Part shown: positions 8,428 to 17,744 of the stretch, piece after piece
Numbering within the stretch: the stretch's first letter is position 1
How the letters are laid out: every line of letters starts with the position of its first letter
Source of the DNA: Sphingobacteriales bacterium
GTDB lineage: Bacteria; Bacteroidota; Bacteroidia; Chitinophagales; UBA2359
DNA: 64,000 bases
Direction of reading: 5' to 3'
NCBI GenBank assembly: GCA_016711295.1
Contig: JADJTE010000004.1
Location: forward strand, 124,001-188,000
Notes under the pieces: generated by a model
Database searches by the model: none
The model's input: the letters and a program-made list of their open reading frames with translations, nothing else
Told to the model about the DNA's origin: nothing
Position numbers and translations under genes: made by a program

Positions 8428-9039
8428 ATGAAAATATTTTGTATCGGACGAAATTATGCCGAACACGCCCGCGAACTGGGCAACGAGCTGCCTACTGAAC
8501 CTCTCGTGTTCATGAAACCAACAACGGCATTGCTCCAATCGCCCTGCGATTTTTATATACCCGATTTTTCAGACAACGTACAACACGAAGTCGAATTGGT
8601 ATTGCGTATTAGCAAAAATGGCAAGCATATTGCCGAAAAATTTGCCCACAAATATTACGACCATATCGGCATAGGCATCGATTTTACAGCACGCGACCTC
8701 CAAAATCGGCTCAAAGCCAAGGGCAGCCCTTGGGAAATAGCCAAAGCCTTTGACGGCTCTGCGCCCATAGGCGAGTTCATACCTATAGCCAAACTGCCCG
8801 ACCCCAAAAATATCGACTTTGCCCTGACGCGCAATGGCACCACCGTACAAAGCGGACATACCAGCCAACTCATTTTTTCTTTTGACGTATTGGTCAGTTA
8901 TATATCGCGCTTCTTTACCCTACAACAAGGCGACCTCATCTATACAGGCACGCCCGAAGGTGTAGGCAAAGTAGCCATAGGCGACGACCTGCGCGGCAGC
9001 ATCAACGGACGCGAAATGTTAGTCTGTAAAGTGCGATAG
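8428..9039 (+). CDS. Fumarylacetoacetate hydrolase-family protein
   Basis: This 203-residue protein consists of one FAH catalytic domain, as in acylpyruvate hydrolases (YcgM/FAHD1 type) that cleave or decarboxylate small 2-oxo acids using Mg2+. It reads KIFCIGRNYAEHARELGN at the start. It then has the metal-site stretch HEVELVLRI, the segment GIDFTARDLQNRLKAKGSPWE, and FTLQQGDLIYTGTPEGVG near the end. I chose ATG 8428 rather than the earlier in-frame start at 8374, because the promoter -7 element lies between them and homology begins at MKIF. Substrate unknown. Confidence 0.9.
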   Translation: MKIFCIGRNYAEHARELGNELPTEPLVFMKPTTALLQSPCDFYIPDFSDNVQHEVELVLRISKNGKHIAEKFAHKYYDHIGIGIDFTARDLQNRLKAKGSPWEIAKAFDGSAPIGEFIPIAKLPDPKNIDFALTRNGTTVQSGHTSQLIFSFDVLVSYISRFFTLQQGDLIYTGTPEGVGKVAIGDDLRGSINGREMLVCKVR

Positions 9040-9084
9040 CCCGATACAAATGAAACCGCAAATAACGCTAAAATGATAGAAAAT

Positions 9085-9220
9085 AAAGGCGGCACCCCGT
9101 ATGGGCACTATCCTAATAGCGACATAGCCACAAAAGCCCCGTATGGGCGATATGCTAATAGGCGGCATATCCTAATAGCGACATAGCCACAAAAGCCCCG
9201 TAGGGGCGATATCCTAATAG
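9085..9220. repeat. Cluster of CCCCGTAGGGGC-type repeats
   Basis: About 55-bp units with CCTAATAGCGACATAGCCAC and the near palindrome CCCCGTAGGGGCGATAT occur twice in tandem, with a third partial unit. Similar units appear at about 25007-25090 and 46030-46110. They form short hairpins and look like intergenic palindromic repeats, not genes. Confidence 0.6.
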
Positions 9221-9221
9221 C

Positions 9222-9262
9222 TCATGACCCCATACCCAAAACCCTATACCCTAAATAGTTAC
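9222..9262. mobile_element. Half of a family A MITE
   Basis: Only the end carrying CCCATACCCAAAACCCTATA and the terminal repeat CTAAATAGTTAC is present. The other half is replaced by the palindromic repeat cluster. Confidence 0.6.
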
Positions 9263-9293
9263 GAATTATCAACCCCTTTGCACCTAATTTTAT

Positions 9294-10856
9294 ATGAATA
9301 ATGCTCTTTCTTACTGCCTATACACCTATCTATTCAGTTTATGCTTGGGTATGAGCGTAGCCGCACAACAAACCTACGCACCTCGTACTGCTGCTAATCT
9401 GCAAGCTACCACACGATATTTGACCCAACGCAAAGCCACTTTACACCACCTACCGAACTTATTGCCCGGTGGCTCGGCATCTGCCGAAACAATAGCGCAG
9501 GCTATACGCGCCCATCTGCCCAATCTGAACAGCGACCCGCGCATAGACCTGCAATTAGTGCAACAAATAGAAAGTCCAATGGGTAGCCATTACAGTTTTG
9601 TGCAAACATATAGCGGTATCGCCATTTACCAAGCTACCATTAGGGCGAGTATCAACCGAAAAGGGCAGATTTCCCTGCTCTCCGACCGCACTTTTAATAC
9701 AACGCTTGCCGATATACGCCCCTTGTCTGCTCAATTCAGAGAAGAGGCAGCTACTGCCATAGCACAATTTTTGACCCAACATCAATTAATTATCCAACAA
9801 AGCCCCGCCGCCCGCCGCTCGCCCGCCGATGCTATTAGGCTGTTATTTACCAATGACCAACAAGCAAAATGGGTATATCGCGTAGCCGCCGAAAGCCCCG
9901 ACCACAAAACATATACCGAATATTTGATAGACGAGCAGGGCAATCAAGTATTCCAACGCGATTTGACCAACGACGCTAAGGCAGTAGGAAGCCCTCAAAA
10001 AACGCCTCACAATGCAAAGGAAGCAAACGCGCCTTGTTATGAAGCAGCCGAACCCCAAAATTATTCAACCTTTGCCAGAGAAGGAAGCGAAATTTCTGCC
10101 TATATCTTTAATCCCGACCCCCTAACTACTGCCCAAAAACAATACGGCGCAACGGGCATGATAGACAATAACGACACAGATACCCCCCAACTGACCGCAC
10201 AAAGACAGCAAGTAACAATAACCGCTACCCAAGACGAGGCGAACGGCATTTGGCACTTAGAAAACGAGCAAGTCAAAATTGTAGAGTACGAAAGCCCCGC
10301 CGCAGCACCCGCTACCAGCAATAGCCCCAGTTTCGACTTTACGCGCTCGCAATCGGGTTTTGAAGATGTCAATGCCTTTTATCATGCTACTACACAGATG
10401 AATTATGTAGCCTCTTTGGGTTTTGATATGATGAACGGCAAACAAGTATGGATAGATACCCATGCCGAACAAGGAGACGACCAATCGCGTCACCGATACG
10501 ACTTTAATTTTGATAAACACATCATCACACACGGCGAAGGCGGCATAGACGATGCCGAAGATGCAGACGTAATCATACACGAATTGGGGCATGCCCTATC
10601 CTATGCCGCTTGCCCTGACTGCAACGACGGCGACGAGCGTAGTGCCTTAGACGAAGCCCTATGCGACTATTTTGCCGCCGCTTACTCCAAAGGATTATCT
10701 AATTTTAAATGGAAAAAAGTCTTTTCGTGGGACGGTCATAACCCTTTCTTTGAAGGACGCAATACCGACAATAATGCCCATTATCCCGAAGACGTATCAG
10801 ATGAAAGCATTTATGCTACTTCACTCATTTTTCGGGAGCTTTGTCCGACATATTAG
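9294..10856 (+). CDS. Secreted M4/thermolysin-like metallopeptidase, N-terminal and catalytic part
   Basis: This is an extracellular zinc endopeptidase. The N-terminus is a signal peptide (LFSLCLGMSVAAQQ). Residues about 60-220 are the FTP/PepSY-type propeptide (SFVQTYSGIAIYQATIRASIN). The catalytic part contains HELGH near residue 428, giving two zinc histidines and the catalytic Glu. The downstream DEALCDYFAA supplies the third, glutamate, ligand, as in gluzincins. The frame ends at 10856, but the protein continues in the frame of 10841-11548. A missing T in the run at 10830-10834 accounts for the switch (SLIFSGALSDILDEIG expected). Confidence 0.85.
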   Translation: MNNALSYCLYTYLFSLCLGMSVAAQQTYAPRTAANLQATTRYLTQRKATLHHLPNLLPGGSASAETIAQAIRAHLPNLNSDPRIDLQLVQQIESPMGSHYSFVQTYSGIAIYQATIRASINRKGQISLLSDRTFNTTLADIRPLSAQFREEAATAIAQFLTQHQLIIQQSPAARRSPADAIRLLFTNDQQAKWVYRVAAESPDHKTYTEYLIDEQGNQVFQRDLTNDAKAVGSPQKTPHNAKEANAPCYEAAEPQNYSTFAREGSEISAYIFNPDPLTTAQKQYGATGMIDNNDTDTPQLTAQRQQVTITATQDEANGIWHLENEQVKIVEYESPAAAPATSNSPSFDFTRSQSGFEDVNAFYHATTQMNYVASLGFDMMNGKQVWIDTHAEQGDDQSRHRYDFNFDKHIITHGEGGIDDAEDADVIIHELGHALSYAACPDCNDGDERSALDEALCDYFAAAYSKGLSNFKWKKVFSWDGHNPFFEGRNTDNNAHYPEDVSDESIYATSLIFRELCPTY

Positions 10857-11548
10857 ACGAAATAGGCAGACCTGCTACCGACTCGCTGGTGCTGGCTTGC
10901 CTCTATAAATGGTCGGCGGGTATTGGATTAGACGATGCTGCCTACATTGCCATACTGACAGACGAAGAACTAACAGGCGGCAAATATTATGACAAACTTT
11001 GCTATGTCTTTAACCAACGCGGGCTATTCGAAGGTGCTTGCGCCATAACCGCAGATGCAGGACCCGACCGCGAAATATGCCTTGGCGATACAACCACCTT
11101 GGGCGCGAGCGTACTGCCCCCCATAGGCGGAAAAATCGTTTGGACACCCAACGAAGGACTCAGCAGCGATACCGTAGCCTACCCAATTTGTAGCCCTAAC
11201 AGAACGACAACCTATCTGCTGACGCTCAAAAATGACAATATCACCCTGACCGATTCGGTGACGGTGACACTAAAATATTGCTTCGATAACCCAATAGGCG
11301 ACGAAATTAAAGTGTATAACACCAACCGATTTGCTACGGGCGGCGATATTATCGTAGAAGTACCCACCCAAACACAACAAACCACCGTGCAATTATTCGA
11401 TATGAACGGCAGACAATTGCGGCGCATCGAGCATAGCGGCGAAGAACGATTGCTAATCGACGGAGCTAATTTGGCAAAGGGAGCTTACGTGTTGCAGATA
11501 GAAGCCGATGGCAAAAAAGCACGGTTTAAATTGGTCAAAACGCAATAA
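10841..11548 (+). CDS. C-terminal part of the metallopeptidase with T9SS type A sorting domain
   Basis: This continues the preceding frame. DILDEIGRPATDSLVLACLY completes the catalytic alpha-helical lobe. Next comes a PKD/Ig-like module (ADAGPDREICLGDTTTLGA...VWTPNEGL). Last is a sorting domain ending VQLFDMNGRQLRRIEHSGEE...GAYVLQIEADGKKARFKLVKTQ, the typical T9SS type A tail. The apparent start is a TTG inside the overlap and is not real. The whole protein would be about 750 residues. Confidence 0.85.
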   Translation: MSDILDEIGRPATDSLVLACLYKWSAGIGLDDAAYIAILTDEELTGGKYYDKLCYVFNQRGLFEGACAITADAGPDREICLGDTTTLGASVLPPIGGKIVWTPNEGLSSDTVAYPICSPNRTTTYLLTLKNDNITLTDSVTVTLKYCFDNPIGDEIKVYNTNRFATGGDIIVEVPTQTQQTTVQLFDMNGRQLRRIEHSGEERLLIDGANLAKGAYVLQIEADGKKARFKLVKTQ

Positions 11549-11583
11549 TGAGAGGGATAGTCTGACATTTAAACAAAAAATGC

Positions 11584-11591
11584 TACCTTTG
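11584..11591 (+). promoter_or_regulatory. -7 element of the purine nucleoside phosphorylase gene
   Basis: TACCTTTG lies 38 bases upstream of the ATG at 11629. The -33 box is weak. Confidence 0.5.
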
Positions 11592-11628
11592 TTGCGTCAA
11601 AATGTCACCTCTGTCTTATCAATAAACC

Positions 11629-12456
11629 ATGGCACAACTCCTACAAGCTATTGACGAAGCGGTTGCCTATATCCGCACCCGCACCGATTTAGTACCACAA
11701 TACGGCATTATACTTGGAACAGGCTTGGGCAATTTAGCCAAAGAACTCGATATTGTTGCCCAATTTTCTTATCGCGCCTTGCCACATTTCCCCATTTCGA
11801 CGGTCGAGAGCCATAGTGGTCGTTTACTATTGGGCTATTTGGGTGGCAAACCCGTAATGGTCATGCAAGGGAGGTTTCACTACTACGAGGGATATACGCT
11901 ACAAGAAGTAACCTTTCCCGTGCGCGTCATGCGTAGCTTGGGTGTAGAGCGGCTCATCGTATCTAATGCGGCGGGTAGTGTAAGCCCCCACATCAGAACA
12001 GGCTCGCTTATGATTATAGAAGACCATATCAACCTATTAGGAAAAAGCCCACTAATGGGCAAAAATTACGACGAGTTAGGTCCCCGTTTTCCCGATATGA
12101 GCCAACCTTATGACTCCATCATGATAGCCATCGCCGAACGCATTGCCCAAGAGCGAGGCTACTTCGTTCATAAGGGCGTATATGCCGCCGTACCCGGTCC
12201 CAACCTCGAAACAAAAGCCGAATATACTTACCTACATCGCATCGGTGCTGATGCGGTGGGCATGTCTACCGTACCCGAAATAATAGTCGGTGTGCATAGC
12301 GGTATGCGTACATTTGCGCTGTCGGCTATTACTGACGACGGCTACCCGCCACAGCGCGTCAAGCCCGTTAGTCTCGAAGATGTAGTGCGTGTAGCTAATT
12401 ATTTAGAACCACAGATGACCGATATCATCAAAGGCATTATCGAACAATTAGACTAA
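11629..12456 (+). CDS. punA: Purine-nucleoside phosphorylase (trimeric PunA type)
   Basis: This enzyme splits purine nucleosides with phosphate into the base and ribose-1-phosphate in purine salvage. The 275-residue length and motifs fit the trimeric class. They are ILGTGLGNLA (phosphate loop), STVESHSGRLLLG, MQGRFHYYEGY, VSNAAGSV, YAAVPGPNLETKAEY and GADAVGMSTVPE (base and ribose site). The frame is intact. The phosphatase gene follows after 41 bases on the same strand and may be co-transcribed. Confidence 0.94.
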   Translation: MAQLLQAIDEAVAYIRTRTDLVPQYGIILGTGLGNLAKELDIVAQFSYRALPHFPISTVESHSGRLLLGYLGGKPVMVMQGRFHYYEGYTLQEVTFPVRVMRSLGVERLIVSNAAGSVSPHIRTGSLMIIEDHINLLGKSPLMGKNYDELGPRFPDMSQPYDSIMIAIAERIAQERGYFVHKGVYAAVPGPNLETKAEYTYLHRIGADAVGMSTVPEIIVGVHSGMRTFALSAITDDGYPPQRVKPVSLEDVVRVANYLEPQMTDIIKGIIEQLD

Positions 12457-12497
12457 ACCCCAATTTAGCCACCTCCAACCCCTATTGCCCGCACCCG

Positions 12498-13202
12498 ATG
12501 CAATCACCTAACCCAAGGCGTTTCGCCTTGTCAGACATACACGGCTGCCGCCGAACCTTTGCCTATATGGTCGAAGAAGTATTGAAACTAAATACTACGG
12601 ATACACTCTATTTGTTGGGCGATTATATAGACCGAGGACCCGATAGCAAAGGCGTAATAGATTATATTTGGCAATTGCAAGCGACGGGACATAATGTCGT
12701 ATGTTTGGCGGGCAACCACGAAACAATGTTGCTCGCAGCCCGAATAGACCCATATAGCAGCGACAATAGGCTATGGGAAAATAATGGCGGGCGCGAAACA
12801 CTTCTGAGTTTCGGCGTAGAGCGAGCCGACGAAATAGACCACCGATATACCGACTTCTTTTACCAACTATCCCTATACGTAGAACTCGACGATTATGTAT
12901 TGGTGCATGCAGGATTTGACCTAAGCAAACCCGAAGCGTCGCCCTTTGACAACCGCCATGCTATGTTATGGATGCGCCCTAAGAACTGGTATGAATATTT
13001 AGCCCAACAGCGACCTTTTGGCGATAAAATAGTCATACACGGACATACACCCCAAGAACATACCGACATCTTAGACAGCATTGACTGCCGTCGATTTCCT
13101 GCCATCAACATCGACGCGGCTTGTGCCTACCAAGGTAAATTGTGCGCCTTTGACCTCGACCGCCGAGAAGTGCGATTTCATGACAATATAGACATACTTT
13201 GA
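12498..13202 (+). CDS. PPP-family metallophosphatase
   Basis: This 234-residue protein is a small serine/threonine-type or dinucleotide phosphatase. All metal-binding motifs are present: SDIHG near residue 13, GDYIDRGPD near 43, GNHET near 75, VLVHAGFD near 137, and VIHGHTP near 182. The family includes PrpA/PrpB and ApaH-like enzymes, so the natural substrate (phosphoprotein or diadenosine tetraphosphate) is open. The frame is intact and probably in one transcript with the upstream phosphorylase. Confidence 0.9.
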   Translation: MQSPNPRRFALSDIHGCRRTFAYMVEEVLKLNTTDTLYLLGDYIDRGPDSKGVIDYIWQLQATGHNVVCLAGNHETMLLAARIDPYSSDNRLWENNGGRETLLSFGVERADEIDHRYTDFFYQLSLYVELDDYVLVHAGFDLSKPEASPFDNRHAMLWMRPKNWYEYLAQQRPFGDKIVIHGHTPQEHTDILDSIDCRRFPAINIDAACAYQGKLCAFDLDRREVRFHDNIDIL

Positions 13203-13262
13203 TGCCGCCTACATAGTACGACATGCAGTACTTCTACTTTTAACCGCCCTTATTGGCAAGAT

Positions 13263-14087
13263 ATGGATATTCAATCATTAAAACAGCGATTTGGCATTAT
13301 TGGCACCTCGGCGGCACTCGAAAATGCACTGAGTGTTGCTGTGCGGGTAGCACCTACCGACCTATCGGTATTGATTATGGGCGAAAGCGGCGTTGGGAAA
13401 GAAGTGTTTTCACAAATCATACACGCCCTAAGCGCACGCAAACATAACCCCTTTATTGCTGTCAATTGTGGAGCTATCCCCGAAGGTACGATAGATTCGG
13501 AATTGTTTGGGCACGAAAAAGGCGCGTTTACGGGGGCTTCTGATGCGCGGAAAGGTTATTTTGAAGTGGTAGATGGCGGTACTATTTTTTTAGATGAAAT
13601 AGGCGAAATGCCTTTGGGCACGCAATCGCGTTTGTTGCGCGTATTAGAATCGGGCGAGTTTATCCGTGTCGGGTCGTCCAAAACCCTCAAAACGAATGTG
13701 CGCGTCATTGCGGCTACCAACGTCCAACTTGCCGAAGCTGTGCGGAAGGGCAAGTTTCGCGAAGACCTATACTATCGCCTCAATACCGTGCCGATAGCTA
13801 TACCGCCCCTGCGCGAGCGAAAAGACGATATTCATTTGTTGTTCAGAAAATTTAGTGCCGATTTCTGCGAAAAAAACCGCATCGCGCCTATATCGCTGCT
13901 GCCCGATGCCCGCGAGATATTGCTCAATTATCATTACCCCGGCAATATCCGCGAACTCAAAAATATTGCCGAACAAGTGTCTATCCTCTCTACGGACCGA
14001 CAAATATCGGGCTACGATTTGTTGCGTTTTTTGCCACAAGCCGCTCAAAACCAACAATTGCCCGTCATATGGCGGTGGGGCAGATAA
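13263..14087 (+). CDS. Sigma-54-dependent transcriptional activator, AAA+ part
   Basis: This is an enhancer-binding-type activator of RNA polymerase carrying sigma-54. The Walker A sequence GESGVGKE lies near residue 39. The sigma-54 contact loop GAFTGA is near 87, the Walker B motif GTIFLDEIGEMP is near 110, and the arginine-finger stretch FREDLYYRLN follows. There is no receiver or GAF domain in front; the protein starts directly with the ATPase, so control must come from elsewhere. The frame ends at 14087 and the DNA-binding part continues in the frame of 14068-14547. An indel near 14065-14080 (before GGGADNN) causes the switch. Confidence 0.9.
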   Translation: MDIQSLKQRFGIIGTSAALENALSVAVRVAPTDLSVLIMGESGVGKEVFSQIIHALSARKHNPFIAVNCGAIPEGTIDSELFGHEKGAFTGASDARKGYFEVVDGGTIFLDEIGEMPLGTQSRLLRVLESGEFIRVGSSKTLKTNVRVIAATNVQLAEAVRKGKFREDLYYRLNTVPIAIPPLRERKDDIHLLFRKFSADFCEKNRIAPISLLPDAREILLNYHYPGNIRELKNIAEQVSILSTDRQISGYDLLRFLPQAAQNQQLPVIWRWGR

Positions 14088-14547
14088 TAATAGAAGTGAA
14101 TTTGGCAATTACAGCGAGCGCGATTTGCTATACCGATTTTTGCTCGAAATGAGACAAGACATTGCCGAACTAAAACAAATGATGTTGCAAGTAATGGGTT
14201 TGAATATGGGCGGAGCTTTTGGCAAAACAGGAAGTTATGGCAATAATACTGCTGCACCCGAAGCGAAACATAATACCGCACTTGCGCCATACGACGACCG
14301 CGCCGCGCTCATATTTCCTACCCGCGAGCAAGCCCTGAAACCCAACCTGCACCGCCCCAACGAACATCACCAAGATTATACCGCCGAAATAGTAGCCGAT
14401 TCGCTATCTATCGAAGACAACGAAAAGGAACTGATTACCCGCGCCCTGAGCAAACACAAAAATAGACGCAAAGATGCCGCCGCCGACTTAGGCATATCGG
14501 AGCGCACCCTCTACCGAAAGATTCGGGAGTATAACATCAAAGAATAG
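14068..14547 (+). CDS. Sigma-54 activator, linker and Fis-type DNA-binding domain
   Basis: This completes the preceding gene. A polar linker (YGGGADNNRSEFGNYSERD...) and a short helical stretch (LLEMRQDIAELKQMMLQ) lead to the C-terminal helix-turn-helix, KELITRALSKHKNRRKDAAA and LGISERTLYRKIREYNIKE, which is the Fis family signature. The complete protein would be about 428 residues. Confidence 0.85.
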   Translation, partial: YGGGADNNRSEFGNYSERDLLYRFLLEMRQDIAELKQMMLQVMGLNMGGAFGKTGSYGNNTAAPEAKHNTALAPYDDRAALIFPTREQALKPNLHRPNEHHQDYTAEIVADSLSIEDNEKELITRALSKHKNRRKDAAADLGISERTLYRKIREYNIKE

Positions 14548-14637
14548 TTGTCGTGCCGAGGAGCGTTGCAAGGCAAATGCAGTTGGCAATCATTTTGCCG
14601 CGATAGTATCAGCTGCCCGCAGGTAATATGTTTGCCC

Positions 14638-14760
14638 GTAACTATTTAGGGTATGGGGTTTTGGGTATGGGGTAATGGGCAATACCCATCTAATAATGCC
14701 CGAAATCATTGCATATTCGATTAGAAATAGCTATTCTTGGGGGGCTGCCCCTATAAGGAT
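14638..14760. mobile_element. Family A MITE lacking its right terminal repeat
   Basis: The left terminal repeat GTAACTATTTAG and the interior are present, but the right end stops at CCCCTATAAGGAT without CTAAATAGTTAC. The flanks still carry the exact 8-bp duplication GTTTGCCC (14630-14637 and 14761-14768; extendable to 10 bp). The insertion is therefore real and the right terminus was lost in place. Confidence 0.8.
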
Positions 14761-14856
14761 GTTTGCCCTTTGTAAAAACGGGCGAGATAGTTATGGTATC
14801 CAAACGCTAAAATAGTGCGCACATACAACCCGAAAAACGGAAAATAGACCTGTATA

Positions 14857-14888
14857 TTTGGCGAAAAAATCAAAAAAACCTACCTTTA
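14857..14888 (+). promoter_or_regulatory. Promoter of the MFS transporter gene
   Basis: TTTG (14857-14860), a 20-bp spacer, and TACCTTTA (14881-14888) lie 42 bases before the start codon. This is one of the clearest promoters in the window. Confidence 0.6.
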
Positions 14889-14929
14889 CCGTCCCTTGCA
14901 CAGCAAAACGGAAAAGGTAGGGCTTTGTC

Positions 14930-16213
14930 ATGACCACACACACACCTCAATCCTCGTCGCGCGTTCTTCATGCGGCGGTCATTGTAGCCGCCTTGGGCTA
15001 TTTTGTCGATATTTATGACCTCGTGCTGTTTAGCGTTACGCGCGTACAGAGCCTCACTGATATAGGTGTGCCGCCCGAACAAATAGCCGATATAGGCTCC
15101 GAGCTATTGGGATATTGGCAAATGTTGGGTATGCTTGTTGGCGGCATCTTGTGGGGGGTATGGGGCGATAAAAAGGGGAGGTTGTCGGTTTTGTTCGGCT
15201 CTATCTTGATGTATTCGGTAGCCAATATTGCCAATGCCTTTGTGAGCAGCGTGGAGCAATACAAAATATTGCGCCTTATTGCGGGCATCGGTCTGGCGGG
15301 CGAGCTGGGCGCGGGTGTCACGCTCGTCAGCGAGGTATTAGACCGCCATAACAGAGGATACGGCACAACTATCATTGCCACTATTGGCGTATTGGGTGCG
15401 GTAGCAGCATTTGGCATTACTGCTTTGTTTGACCACGTCGCTGCTATCGGACAACACACTTATTTTACAGGTTGGCGCATGGCGTATTTAGTAGGCGGGC
15501 TGATGGGCTTTGCGCTACTCATATTGCGCATCTCTGTACACGAGTCGGGTATGTTTAAACAAACTGCTGAACAAACAAAGGTCGAGCGAGGCAATTTTAT
15601 AGCACTCGTCAGCCGACGACGCTGGCTATACAAATATATCCTCTGTATATTGATAGGATTACCAACTTGGTATGTGGTAGGTATCTTAGTTACATTGACA
15701 CCCGAATTTGCGAAAAATGCTTTTATGATGACCGAAGCCCCTAAAACAGCAGGTATGGCGGTAATGTGGTGTTATCTCGGATTGGCTTTGGGCGACTTAC
15801 TAAGTGGTTTGTTGAGTCAATGGTGGCGCAGCCGCAAAAAAGTAATGTGGTTGTTCCATTTGTTATCGCTTGGTACAGTGATATTTTATCTCACATCGGG
15901 CAATATAAGCCCCGCAATGCTATATACAAAATCTTTTCTGCTCGGTATAGGCGTAGGATATTGGGCGGTATTTGTCACTATTGCATCTGAACAATTTGGA
16001 ACTAACATACGGGCTACGGTGGCTACTACTGTGCCCAATTTTGCACGCGGTTCATTAGCACCTATTACCTTTATATTCGCATCGCTCAAAACATCTTTGG
16101 GATTGATGCAAGCCGCGCTAATTCTGGGAGCAATATGTATTGGTATAGCCTTATTTGCGCTCATGTTGATACCCGAAACCTTTGGGAAAGAATTGGACTA
16201 TATAGAAGAATAG
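14930..16213 (+). CDS. MFS transporter (metabolite:proton symporter-like)
   Basis: This is an inner-membrane secondary transporter of 427 residues with about twelve hydrophobic segments. The loop 2-3 signature GVWGDKKGRLSVLFGS matches MFS motif A. Charged residues in the first helix (GYFVDIYDLVLFSV) and the stretch GIGLAGELGAGVTLVSEV resemble the sugar/aromatic-acid and alpha-ketoglutarate symporter families. The hydrophilic loop between helices 6 and 7 (SVHESGMFKQTAEQTKVERG) has the usual length. The frame is intact. The substrate cannot be assigned from sequence alone. Confidence 0.9.
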   Translation: MTTHTPQSSSRVLHAAVIVAALGYFVDIYDLVLFSVTRVQSLTDIGVPPEQIADIGSELLGYWQMLGMLVGGILWGVWGDKKGRLSVLFGSILMYSVANIANAFVSSVEQYKILRLIAGIGLAGELGAGVTLVSEVLDRHNRGYGTTIIATIGVLGAVAAFGITALFDHVAAIGQHTYFTGWRMAYLVGGLMGFALLILRISVHESGMFKQTAEQTKVERGNFIALVSRRRWLYKYILCILIGLPTWYVVGILVTLTPEFAKNAFMMTEAPKTAGMAVMWCYLGLALGDLLSGLLSQWWRSRKKVMWLFHLLSLGTVIFYLTSGNISPAMLYTKSFLLGIGVGYWAVFVTIASEQFGTNIRATVATTVPNFARGSLAPITFIFASLKTSLGLMQAALILGAICIGIALFALMLIPETFGKELDYIEE

Positions 16214-16274
16214 GACAAAGGCGGTATTCTCTTGTATAATGCTAACTCCACGGTGGCACATTGCCCTAAAAATG

Positions 16275-16340
16275 TTATTAGACTTGCGGCAGCGGCATTT
16301 ACTTGGGCATAAAAGGTGTTTTTTCGCCTGCTTTTCGCTA
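16275..16340. repeat. Dispersed repeat, inverted copy of 8229-8300
   Basis: It contains CAGCGGCATTTACTTGGGC and TTTTTTCGCCTGCTTTTCG, the reverse complement of the segment at 8229-8300. It is non-coding. Confidence 0.55.
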
Positions 16341-16387
16341 TTAAAGTACTGAGCAACATAAATAAGCAACTATTTTGAGGGTATATG

Positions 16388-16714
16388 TAGTGGTTTGATT
16401 TTCAAGTTTTATACACTTACCTTACATGAGTTCCATGCCTACGGTATTCTCTGGCTTATGTCTATTAGATGTTACCGATGTAATATGTTTACGTCACTTT
16501 AAAAACAAAATACATTAAGTGTTTTTTTGTAATTTATCGTAAATTATTGATAGTCAGTAAATTATATCTTGTGTAAATTTTTCCTATTTGAGGGGTTAGG
16601 GGAGTTCTTGAACTAATATCTCAATTATCTAAGGCTATTTCCTAAGTCCTAATGCTTGGAAATGGATACATGATAGGCAAAATCAATACTCAAAATTAAA
16701 AAACCAAGCCACTG
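16388..16714. mobile_element. 326-bp MITE, family C (TA-flanked), copy 1
   Basis: This is a non-coding, AT-rich element with terminal repeats starting GTGGTTTGATTTTCAAG and ending CCAAGCCAC, next to a TA at the left. It is about 80-85% identical over its full length to 45583-45910, and a shortened copy lies at 63402-63480. A TA flank with such ends suggests mobilisation by an IS630/Tc1-mariner-like transposase. Confidence 0.7.
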
Positions 16715-16939
16715 AATAGTTGCGAATAATCAATCTGTCACACAAAAAAACAGGAAAACCTAGATTCAAGTAGTAAATGCGACATTGTTTAGTTGGCTTT
16801 GGTGCAAGTTAATCGCTTCGATAGGCGATAAGAATCCGAGTCTTTTTCTTGGTCTGTTGTTTATTTTTTGTTGTGCTTCACTAATTTGTTCCTCTGAAAT
16901 AGTATCAAAATCTGTTCCCTTTGGGAAAAAACCTCCTGA

Positions 16940-17404
16940 CTAATCCATTCGTGTTTTCATTAGTACCTCTTTCCATGAGTGATAAGGGTTGGCAAAATAA
17001 ATAGCAGCATTTAGGTCTTCGCTCATCTGTTTATGTTGGGCAAATTCAGTACCATTGTCAAAGGTAATGGTTAAAATGGGCATATTGATAGTGTTATTCT
17101 TTATTAGGTCGACAATCGCATTTCTGACGATTTCTGCTTTTTTAGTTTCTACTTTCTTCATTAACAGGAAGCCTGTTTTTCTTTCTACTAAGGTGACAAT
17201 AGCTTGTTTGTGTTGTTTGCCGATAATAGTATCGCCCTCCACATCTCCTATTCTGCTTCGTTGTGCTACAATTTCAGGGCGTTGGCTAATATTTATTTTA
17301 TCTGTAATTGCCTCATTATCAGTATTTTGTTTTACTCTTTTGCGTTGTTTAGGATGTTGTCGGGGCAAGTATTTGCATAGCTCCCTCCTTTTTTCTATCA
17401 TCAT
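16940..17404 (-). pseudogene. IS30 transposase, catalytic part (frameshifted)
   Basis: The segment holds the DDE core: GDVEGDTIIGK (first Asp) and TFDNGTEFAQH (second Asp). The third acidic residue follows FANPYHSW, where the frame is lost. The continuation TNENTNGLVRRFFPKG and then TDFDTISEEQISEAQQKINN lies in two other frames down to about 16790, as expected for an IS30 C-terminus. Confidence 0.8.
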
Positions 17405-17744
17405 AAATATATTTATAAATAGATGTTGCGCTAATCATATCTATGCCCTCTAAGCGACACCGACCCGCTATCTGCTCAGGGCTAAGACCATCACGAAGAT
17501 ACCGCACAATCTGTTGCTCCATCGCCGCACTGCGCTTGCGAGGGCGACTACGCCAGCGGCAACGAGTTGCAGCGCGACGGTCTGCCTCGGCTGCCTCGTA
17601 TCGCTTGCCTGCACTATTACGCTCCAATTCACGATAAACCGTGCTACGATGTATATTTAAATAGTGCGCGATAAAAGTTGCGGACTTTTGAGCTACATGC
17701 AAAGCTTTTATTTCATATCTTTGCGATAAGGTTAGATGCGACAT
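17349..17744 (-). pseudogene. IS30 transposase, N-terminal DNA-binding part
   Basis: It begins MSHLTLSQRYEIKALHVAQ, with a helix-turn-helix (FIAHYLNIHRSTVYRELERN) typical of IS30. A basic middle section and the conserved DGLSPEQIAGR and ISATSIYKYIYDD follow. A frameshift near 17395 separates it from the catalytic part. Met at 17744 is preferred over the upstream Met at 17780. Confidence 0.8.

Noticed and set aside
9085..9220. Terminator cluster or attachment site in the CCCCGTAGGGGC repeats
   Set aside because: The same palindromes recur in three intergenic regions without integrase genes or consistent gene ends; they look like ordinary dispersed palindromic repeats.
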